38,300 bases of DNA from Thecamonas trahens ATCC 50062 (taxonomy: Eukaryota > Apusozoa > Apusomonadida > Apusomonadidae): NCBI RefSeq assembly GCF_000142905.1, contig NW_013657628.1, positions 123,783 to 162,082 on the forward strand, given 5' to 3'. Below the pieces are notes generated by a model. That model ran no database searches. It was given only the letters and a program-made list of their open reading frames with translations, and had not been told where the DNA came from. The position numbers and the translations under genes were made by a program. Shown here one piece after another: positions 25,852 through 32,563 of this stretch (positions are counted from its first letter, which is position 1; each line of letters begins with the position of its first letter).

Positions 25852-25926
25852 CTGAAGCTGGTCGACGGGGAGCGGGCCAAAAGCCTCCTCCTCATCATAC
25901 TGCTGCTGCTCCTCCTGTGCGGACAT
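25852..25926 (-). pseudogene. Isolated RAD51-like first exon (orphan or truncated gene)
   Basis: An ATG in good context (CACCATGTC) opens 25 codons, MSAQEEQQQYDEEEAFGPLP then VDQLQ, ending exactly at a strong donor CAG|GTATGT (25851-25846). EE-x-FGP-x-P-V-x-QLQ is the characteristic start of eukaryotic RAD51, just before the helix-hairpin-helix domain; plant RAD51 has GPFPVEQLQ there. No downstream exon is visible in the 850 nt before RPB1, far less than the roughly 950 nt of coding sequence still needed. It could be a truncated duplicate, an exon stranded by rearrangement or misassembly, or an unrelated acidic leader spliced to something I cannot see. The pseudogene label is therefore tentative. 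Confidence 0.5.
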
Positions 25927-26317
25927 GGTGTGGTGTGCGGTGGCTGTGGCTCGGGCGAGTCAAGTGTAGCGACAACGACTTTGATCGACACGATCTCGTT
26001 CAACTCTACGAAACAGGCCAACGGTACCGGACAATCGGAGCCGTTCCCTCGTCCGCACTCAAGGGTCCCGGCCGTGCCTGCCAGGGTCCAGTACCCGAAC
26101 AGGCAAGCCCGCCTTGCCTGGTCTGCGGCCTGGCCTTCGCGTTGCCAGGCATGGTCAAGGTCGCGGCAAGCCCGTACCCCTCGGCCTCGCTCCGTGTCCC
26201 AGACCGTATCCCCGGGCTTCTCACGCCAGGCAGGTCGGCAACTCGGCGTGGGACATTCATTTCCGCTTGTCGAGCTGGGCTGGCTTGAACAGGGTCGGCA
26301 TCGCGTGTCCACCACCA
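25927..26317. other. Intergenic region with hairpin-forming CCAGGCA/TGCCTGG motifs
   Basis: No gene is supported in these 391 nt. A perfect hairpin pairs CAGGCAAG (26100-26107) with CTTGCCTG (26113-26120) around CCCGC. Related TGCCTG or CCAGGCA words recur at about 26076, 26145 and 26223. It should contain the 3' UTR of the PX-TBC gene and the promoter of the RAD51-like exon. Confidence 0.6.
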
Positions 26318-27859
26318 TCACCTGTTGGTAGCAGGCGCAGCAAGGCTAACAGCGGCGGCGCCATCAACCAGCCAGGTTGGATTAGCGGCAGCTGGATCAC
26401 CAGCCCATGGGCTTACCGACTTGCAGAGTCGGAAGATCAAAGCCGGATCTTCAAATACCTGCTGGTGGTGGAGGAAGAGAATGAGCGCCACGCATGCGGC
26501 CTCGACCAGCTCGCACGCATCGTCATCCGTGTCGGCAGTGATGACCGCGTCCAGAAGCGCTAGCGTTGCCAAGCCTGGCAGCTCGTCGAGCCACATCAGC
26601 TTGAGCCACCGTGGGAGGAGGACAACCAGGTCGAGGCCAGCGGCCTCGAGTGCACTCGCAACCGCAGCGCCAGGTCCGGACGCGACGACACGCGCGGTGA
26701 CACGCTCGGTCACCACCATCGACGCCTGGCGAAACGCGGCCAGCCGATCTAGGACATGACCAACTACAAGGTCCAGCTCGGCCACCACAGCAGGTGCAAG
26801 CGCATTCGCCACACAGCATGTCGCCTCGCTGCTGTCAAGCGAGTGCGGACCAAGCACCCTCCCATCGAGTGCCACAAACATGATAGCCGCCACAGGCATG
26901 GCCAGGGCTTGCGAGTACCCGTCGTCAGGGCGGGTCTTCACATACCGCTCAATCAAACCACGATGCAACGCTCGCGCCTGCGGCGTGTGCAGCCAGCGCG
27001 CACCGCGGAGCGTCCGCGGCAAGTCGGCGTCAAGCATGGCAGCGAGATGCGGGTGCTCGTCGCCGGCGGCGTCGCTGTCTGCGACTCGCTGCCGCCTGCT
27101 ACTGCTTGCCCGTCGCGCTGCTGCCACCCAATCTGCCCAGTAGCCATCAGTTGACAGTGGGCGGGTGGGCGAGGGAAAGCCACCCTCGTCGAGCCCATCG
27201 TGAAGCAGCTCAATAATCCGTGCCCGAGCGAGCACCTGAGTCTCTGCACCCGACGAGCGGATGGGATACGGAATGGCGCGCGCCGCCGCCAGCAGCTCGT
27301 CGATGCCAGCTTTTGCTAGCGGCTCGCCATAACCAGCCCATACAACCTCGCACCATGCCAGGCCACCACGAGCCAGGCCGGCGTCGAGCGAGCGAATCCG
27401 GGCATCCACGCTAGCGAGCAGGCCATCAAAGGCCTTGACAGTAGGATCACTCGCCACTTTGATGTGAGCAAGGAGCGAGCGAAGGGAGGGCGGCGGCTGG
27501 AGCGCCCAGCGCAGAAAACCGAGCGAAGCAAGCAGCGGCGAGGCGGTCAGCTCGTCAAAGTATGTCTGGAGTGCGCGAGATCTGGTGGCGATAAAGGCCG
27601 CGGCCTTGTTGCGAAAGTAGCGCTTGGGAGGAAAGACCGGGAGGAGCGATCGGTGATCGAGCGTGAGCATCTTGTTCAGAGCAGAGTGCAGAGCAAGCAG
27701 CTCGGAGAAGCGTCGATGGATGTGCCATGACGACGGGATGCCCGTCAGGCAGTCGACGTCCGAGACTCGCAGCCGATACACGGTTGGCCCGTCCCGAGTT
27801 ACCTCGGCAGCCACAACTCGGACAGAAAGCGCTCCCTGTGGTACTCCCTGCGACAACAT
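26318..27859 (-). CDS. PX-TBC protein, probable phosphoinositide-targeted Rab GAP
   Basis: From the first true ATG at 27859 (513 residues) a PX-like domain spans about 10-115, with RRFSEL (49-54) and the PPKRYF block (77-82) that forms the PxxP-type phosphoinositide loop. A helical linker leads to a TBC-type Rab-GAP domain (about 270-480). Both catalytic fingers can be assigned: D279-L-P-R282 (the IxxDxxR arginine finger) and Y315-S-Q317 (the YxQ glutamine finger) in DDGYSQAL. WLKLMWLDELP fits a later TBC helix. Such a protein would bring GTP hydrolysis by a Rab to PI3P-rich endosomes; the Rab is unknown. TBC similarity is weak away from the fingers, so PX is the safer half. Confidence 0.75.
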   Translation of the reverse strand: MLSQGVPQGALSVRVVAAEVTRDGPTVYRLRVSDVDCLTGIPSSWHIHRRFSELLALHSALNKMLTLDHRSLLPVFPPKRYFRNKAAAFIATRSRALQTYFDELTASPLLASLGFLRWALQPPPSLRSLLAHIKVASDPTVKAFDGLLASVDARIRSLDAGLARGGLAWCEVVWAGYGEPLAKAGIDELLAAARAIPYPIRSSGAETQVLARARIIELLHDGLDEGGFPSPTRPLSTDGYWADWVAAARRASSSRRQRVADSDAAGDEHPHLAAMLDADLPRTLRGARWLHTPQARALHRGLIERYVKTRPDDGYSQALAMPVAAIMFVALDGRVLGPHSLDSSEATCCVANALAPAVVAELDLVVGHVLDRLAAFRQASMVVTERVTARVVASGPGAAVASALEAAGLDLVVLLPRWLKLMWLDELPGLATLALLDAVITADTDDDACELVEAACVALILFLHHQQVFEDPALIFRLCKSVSPWAGDPAAANPTWLVDGAAAVSLAAPATNR

Positions 27860-28803
27860 ACCCGCCAAGCCTCTCGCTCTACCCGCTCGAGCTGTTGAGG
27901 GGAGACGGTATTAGAGTGCGGTAGGGAAGGTTGTCACCGGCTGGCGGCTGGCGGCTGGCAGTCAGGTCAGGCAGGGCTGGCGCAGGCTGTGAGCGGGTAT
28001 AGGGAGGCAGCAGATCTGACAGTGATGACGGCTATGACTGCGATACGTTTTATGTACGCCTGATGCAAAATTGCTTGCCATATGTCTCTTGAAGTAGCTG
28101 CTTTTGATACCGTTTGACCTGTACTTGCTTGCTGGGAGTAACGGGGGGGGGGGGTGGCTTCCTATGGCTTGATCTTTTAGTTTACCTGATCGTATTGTTG
28201 TTGCTTTTTTGGCTGCAGACGGAGAAGTACAGCTGTACGGAGCACTTGCAAGGGATGACATTGTAAGATCAAAGTTGAAGCTGTGCCTTTTGCTGTAAGC
28301 AGTTACTGAATGTATTCAAAGTATCATGGGTATACTTATCAGCACTTGCAACCAACCGATGCAGCTCGCTCCGCAAGTGGGCAAAATACACAACTCCCGC
28401 TTGCCGCCCAGCCCCTCGACTCGGCTACCTCTTTGCAAACCCTTGATTCCCTTCCTCGTCCTCATCACACTCCATCCACTACTATCCCCTTCTCTCACAC
28501 TGTGCCATCTACCAACTCTTTGCCTTTTTCTCATCCATCCACCCTCTCATGGAGCCTTAGACAGAGAACCACCAACCTGTACACGCCATAGCTCCCGTCA
28601 AAAAAACCCGTTGATGATTCGACTGTTAGTCATCCCTCGTGGAAGACGTGGCAAGACAGCAGCACCTCACCCTCTTCACGCCTCACCCCTCGCTACCTGT
28701 GGAAAAGACTACCATTTGTGGGTTACATAGCAAAGTGGGGTTTGTGCCTGTCGGTGTGTGCCATACAAGTTGAAGAAGTGTGTGTTGTCTGGTTTCCAAC
28801 GGT
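27860..28803. other. Divergent intergenic region, AT-richer than its surroundings
   Basis: This 944-nt gap separates the divergent PX-TBC and Lys-Gly-repeat genes. The stretch from about 28015 to 28340 is visibly less GC-rich than the rest. It holds a G12 run (28143-28154; C-run on the PX-TBC coding strand) and three CTGGCGG copies near 27940-27960. No coding sequence is recognised, and a C/D-box-like pattern near 28022 was rejected. Promoters for both genes are expected here. Confidence 0.6.
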
Positions 28804-30621
28804 ATGAGTGTCGAGACCAAAGTGCCAACAACGTCTGCGGCAGAGGCACTGTCGTCACTGGCGACACACTCGGTTGGCCTGCCCGTCTCTCCACTGGCTG
28901 CATCGGCGCAAAGTTCAACTACGAATTCGATGATGACAACAACTGATCCCGTTTCTGGTTCTCGGTCTGGGACCGCTACTCCGCCTCGCTCGAGTGGTGC
29001 CGCCAGCCGTGGACACGGCTCCTCTGCAGGTCAGTCAGTCACTGGTCGTGCCGCACACTCTGCTTCTGCCTCGGCCCCAGCATCGACGGGTGAGTTGTCG
29101 AGGGGAAAGGGTGTGGGCATTCGTGGGCGAGGCGGCAAGTATGTTGTCTCTACTCGTCGTGCTCCCATGCTTGTCTCGCGTCCGATTCCATCTGCAGCGG
29201 CTAGGACGCACGGTGAGGCAACGGGCCGTGGCGGAAAGGTGTCGCACCCAGACGAAGCTGGGAAATCTAAGATCATAGGTAAGGTCAAGGGCAAGGGCAA
29301 GGGTAAGGGCAAGGGCAAAGGCAAGGGCAAGGCGAAGGAAAAGGGCAAGGGCAAGGGCAAGGGCAAGGGCAAGGGCAAGGGCAAGGATAAGATCAGGAAC
29401 AAGAGCAACAGTAATAGCTCCAAGAGACCGACAAACGAGCCGATCATGCCGTCACATAAGGGTCTGGTCTCGCCCGCCGCCAGCACATCTACGGGCTCCA
29501 CCAAGTCGGCCTTTACTCGTGTGCCACCGGCGACGACCCAGGCGACACCGCGCGAGTCAGAAGCCGGCAAGTCCAAGGCCAAGGCCCTGGAATCGGAAAA
29601 CGAGTCTGGAAGTGGGTCTCGCGGCGAGTACACGTACGAAGAGTCGTATGCTGAGATGACGGTATCGGATGACTGGTCAGAGGGTGGCTCGTTGCACTCG
29701 GATTCGAGCGAGCACTTTAAGCCGATGACGAAGATCGAGCTCGAGACGATTATCAAGGACCGTACCGGGGCCCACACCTCGTTGCCACCGCTCGTGGATG
29801 AGAAACAGTCGGCGCAGGGCAAGAAGGTCTCGAGCGTGAGAAAGTCGGTGCGGAAGAGTCCAGCGCGCTTGCCAGCCGAAACCAAGGAAGCCGCGCAAGA
29901 CAAGGCTTCGCCGGCTGCGGCCAAGGCGGACACCCGGGCCGGGGCCAAGGCAGCGCTGCACGAATCCCGTGGCGAGCGAGCAGCGCGGCGGAGAACGCAG
30001 GGAAAGGCTGCGGCAAAGGTGGCTGCGGCAAAGGTGGCTGCGACGACCGAATCTGACTCGAGTCATAGTTCGAGCTCCGAATGGGTAGAAGAGACCACCA
30101 AGGATCGCGCTGAGCGAAACCGCCGGGCTCGGAAGGCTTCGCCGAGTCGGCGTAAGCAGCCCGCGAAGTCTATGACGTCGGATGCGGTGAGCGATGCTCC
30201 GAGTTGTTCAGGTGCCGACGCCCTGAACCGCACCACGCGGCTGGCCGACAGCTTGCCACCGACGATGGCGGTAGCCGAGGTTTCCGAGTTGCTGGCGTCA
30301 CGAAAGCGGCGACGGCCGACCGGTAGCCAGGTGTCGCCAAGTTCACGATCGCGCCAGCTCTCCCTGGATCTTGACGGTGACGATGATGACGAGGGCGACG
30401 ACGATGAGGCGATACGCCAGATTAAGCGCCAACGGCGGCTGGGCATGCTGTCCGAGGACACAGCAGGCCGATTGCTACAGGCAATGGAGGCGTCGCGGCG
30501 GCAGTACATGCTTGCGTTGCGCAAGGACCGTGAGATCATGCATCAAGCCGTGACGGCTGTTCTAGCGCAGCAGGACGCCATTCTGGACGCCATGCTCAAG
30601 GCGCACAACGTTCAATTGTGA
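28804..30621 (+). CDS. Disordered Lys-Gly-repeat protein, probably nuclear
   Basis: This 605-residue protein has no recognised family. The N-terminal 155 residues are Ser/Thr/Ala-rich with RGRG and GRGG motifs. Residues about 159-196 are almost pure Lys-Gly dipeptides. A mixed Ser/Glu and Lys-rich disordered region follows, with an acidic patch (TYEESYAEMTVSDDWSEGG), AAAKVAAAKV copies, basic clusters (RKRRRP, KRQRR) that look like nuclear localisation signals, and LDLDGDDDDEGDDDE. The last 65 residues (from IRQIKRQRRLGMLSED) form a likely amphipathic helix or coiled coil and may be the only folded part. The charge pattern suggests binding of nucleic acid or chromatin, as inference only. The ATG at 28804 is the first true ATG of the frame. 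Its stop overlaps the convergent RNA triphosphatase gene by 10 bp. Confidence 0.75.
   Translation: MSVETKVPTTSAAEALSSLATHSVGLPVSPLAASAQSSTTNSMMTTTDPVSGSRSGTATPPRSSGAASRGHGSSAGQSVTGRAAHSASASAPASTGELSRGKGVGIRGRGGKYVVSTRRAPMLVSRPIPSAAARTHGEATGRGGKVSHPDEAGKSKIIGKVKGKGKGKGKGKGKGKAKEKGKGKGKGKGKGKGKDKIRNKSNSNSSKRPTNEPIMPSHKGLVSPAASTSTGSTKSAFTRVPPATTQATPRESEAGKSKAKALESENESGSGSRGEYTYEESYAEMTVSDDWSEGGSLHSDSSEHFKPMTKIELETIIKDRTGAHTSLPPLVDEKQSAQGKKVSSVRKSVRKSPARLPAETKEAAQDKASPAAAKADTRAGAKAALHESRGERAARRRTQGKAAAKVAAAKVAATTESDSSHSSSSEWVEETTKDRAERNRRARKASPSRRKQPAKSMTSDAVSDAPSCSGADALNRTTRLADSLPPTMAVAEVSELLASRKRRRPTGSQVSPSSRSRQLSLDLDGDDDDEGDDDEAIRQIKRQRRLGMLSEDTAGRLLQAMEASRRQYMLALRKDREIMHQAVTAVLAQQDAILDAMLKAHNVQL
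29281..29388 (+). repeat. AAGGGC hexanucleotide repeat encoding (Lys-Gly)n
   Basis: About 17 copies of a 6-bp AAGGGC-type unit encode the Lys-Gly tract. One AAGGCGAAGGAAAAG interruption divides it into two blocks. Third-position variants (AAGGGT, AAAGGC) show it is not freshly expanded throughout. Confidence 0.9.
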
Positions 30622-31913
30622 CGTCTACGAGAGCGGGCGTAGCTAGCCGCGGCCAGAGCCACTGCGTTGTTCTTGGCGCGCATGGCGGCCCACTCGGCGG
30701 TCTGAGGCGCTGCGTCGCCGACCTGAATGTCCATGATGCACGCGAGCTGACGGACAACATGCATAAACTTGGAGACAAGCGAGAAGAGCGGCGAAGGATA
30801 GCCCTGCGCAAAGGCGGCAATGGCGTCGGAGAGCAAGTCGGTGTCGACAATCTCAACCTCGAGCTCGCGGCAGACGTTTCCGGATGCGTACTTGACCTCA
30901 GTCAGGTCGATGCGCCACGCGCCAAAAGTGTACGTCCGACGCTCTTTCTCGCGCCTGTCGCGGGCCACAAACTGGGTCGCCTCCGAGACAGTCTCGGGCG
31001 GGAGGGCGGTCTCGGATGAGGTCGAGATGCGGAGGTCGAAGCCTGCTGACGGGCACCACACGTCGATGTCGCCGAGCCGCTTCTTGCGGATGACGGATGA
31101 CGGCCGCGAGGCCAGGCCGCGCACGGGGTCGATGTCAAACGACGCCCGTGCTTTGGGCCCACCCGGCCGCAGCTCAAACTTGCGGTCGATGCTCTTTTTG
31201 TGATACCGGGTGAGCTTGCCCGAGCCGACCAGCCGGTTAAACAGGTTCTTGAACCGGTCAAAGACCGAGGCGACCGTCGAGTTGAACATGACTCGCGAGT
31301 CGTCGAGCATCATCTCACCCTTGACACCTACACCGATGTTGATTCGCGAGTCCGGCAGCGTCTTGAGGGCAAGGAAGCCAAGCTTGGCCTCGATCTCCAG
31401 CACCGGCTTGGGCGCGCCCTCGGCCACCGCCGACGCAACCGCAGCCGCCATCTCGGCGTGTGCCTCCATGATCTTCTTCAGCAAATGACTTTCCAGCAGC
31501 AGTGGATTGTAGTGCTCTGGCTGCGATGACAAGTTTTGTGAGACCGCTACCACGCGCGATGCCACCGCAGCCACCGCCTCTGGTACCACCAGCCCCTTTC
31601 CCGGTCGAGGAGTCCCCCCTGTAGCCGGCCGCCGTGATGATGATCCGGCCCCATGTCTCGCAACAGCAGACGACGAGCTCGTCGGCGCGCCAGCCGAAGA
31701 GCTAGCCGATGCAATCGACGACGTAGTCATTGTCGACGATGCAGTCCTCGCGGTCCCAGCCCCAGCCCCAGCCCGCCCGCCGTCCAGCATCCTCTGCCGC
31801 TTGCTCGGCTCGCCACCGCCACCGACCATTACGTCATCGCTTGTGGGCGGCGGGTGCTGGCCACCGTGCCCTGACGGACTACTGCTGCGACCGCGCTTGT
31901 TTGACAGCGACAT
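30612..31913 (-). CDS. CET1: Cet1-type mRNA 5'-triphosphatase (triphosphate tunnel metalloenzyme)
   Basis: This 433-residue enzyme would remove the gamma-phosphate of nascent mRNA as the first step of capping, in the nucleus near Pol II. Residues 1-105 are Ser/Thr/Gly-rich disorder with a basic cluster. Motif A is VLEIEAKLG with E173, E175 and K177 (ExExK). Basic and acidic tunnel residues follow in KKSIDRKFELR, RKKRLGDIDVW and FDLRIS (D293, R295). RRTYTFGAWRIDLTEVK leads into motif C ELEVEI with E350, E352 and E354 (ExExE). The paired glutamate motifs bind the metal in fungal and protist RNA triphosphatases; animals and plants use an unrelated cysteine phosphatase. The C-terminus is helical. 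RPB1 lies about 5.6 kb away, although that proximity may be chance. Confidence 0.88.
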   Translation of the reverse strand: MSLSNKRGRSSSPSGHGGQHPPPTSDDVMVGGGGEPSKRQRMLDGGRAGAGAGTARTASSTMTTSSIASASSSAGAPTSSSSAVARHGAGSSSRRPATGGTPRPGKGLVVPEAVAAVASRVVAVSQNLSSQPEHYNPLLLESHLLKKIMEAHAEMAAAVASAVAEGAPKPVLEIEAKLGFLALKTLPDSRINIGVGVKGEMMLDDSRVMFNSTVASVFDRFKNLFNRLVGSGKLTRYHKKSIDRKFELRPGGPKARASFDIDPVRGLASRPSSVIRKKRLGDIDVWCPSAGFDLRISTSSETALPPETVSEATQFVARDRREKERRTYTFGAWRIDLTEVKYASGNVCRELEVEIVDTDLLSDAIAAFAQGYPSPLFSLVSKFMHVVRQLACIMDIQVGDAAPQTAEWAAMRAKNNAVALAAASYARSRRRHN

Positions 31914-32563
31914 GGAGTGTCAAAGTCGGGTGTCCTCCGTGTGTGTGCAGGTCGTGGTCGTGGTAAACGCTCTTGCTGTTATGGTGGCAGCCCCCTTCTC
32001 CTCCTCCGCCGACTGACCGACCGACCGACCGACCGCAGGCTGACCGACCGACCGACCGACGACTGACTGGCCGACCAACCGACCGCAGGCTGACCGTCCG
32101 TCGATCGGCGACCTCGATGGGCGGCAGCGACGAGCCGTTGATATACCAATCTATCGAAATGCTCGCGAGCGGAGGTATCAACATAGGATTTGTGATGGAG
32201 TGGCTGTGCAACTATGTCAATGGCTGCCGCACCCTTCCTGTCTGCACTACTCTCCAGGGCATCGATCGACACAATTTGCGTCTCATCATCGACATTTCGT
32301 ATCGTCGCCCTCCCTCCCTCTCTGACATCCCTCCTCCTCTCTATAGCTGGCTTCACCACCATTGCCCGCGCATCACGACAGCAGCAGCAGGCCATCGTGT
32401 TTCATGGTGGCTCTCCAAACCTTTTTCTGACTGAAATATTAGTTTTTGCAACATCTTCCGCTTACTCCTCTCGGCCCCCCCCCCCCACCACCCCCCCCTC
32501 CCCCCCCCCACCCACCTACAGCAGAAGCTCAACAAGCTCAAGCTATTTCATTCTAACATTGTC
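31914..32563. other. Divergent intergenic region with a (GACC)n tandem duplication and C-runs
   Basis: This 650-nt gap lies between the RNA triphosphatase and sushi-receptor starts. From 32011 to about 32100 a 50-bp unit with GACC tetranucleotides and GACCGCAGGCTGACCG is imperfectly duplicated (second copy from 32061). C-runs (C12 at 32475-32486 and others up to 32510) end in CCTACAG, which resembles a splice acceptor, about 45 nt before the receptor ATG. A 5' UTR intron is therefore possible. No protein is recognised in it. Confidence 0.65.

Noticed and set aside
28015-28070. Possible C/D-box snoRNA (GTGATGA near 28022, CTGA near 28060)
   Set aside because: The terminal stem next to the boxes pairs at only about two positions, the box distance is too short, and no C'/D' pair is convincing.
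31973-32434. Plus-strand frame with DRPTDRP repeats
   Set aside because: It translates the GACC tandem repeat and intergenic sequence; no start context, no domain, and similar repeats appear on both strands.
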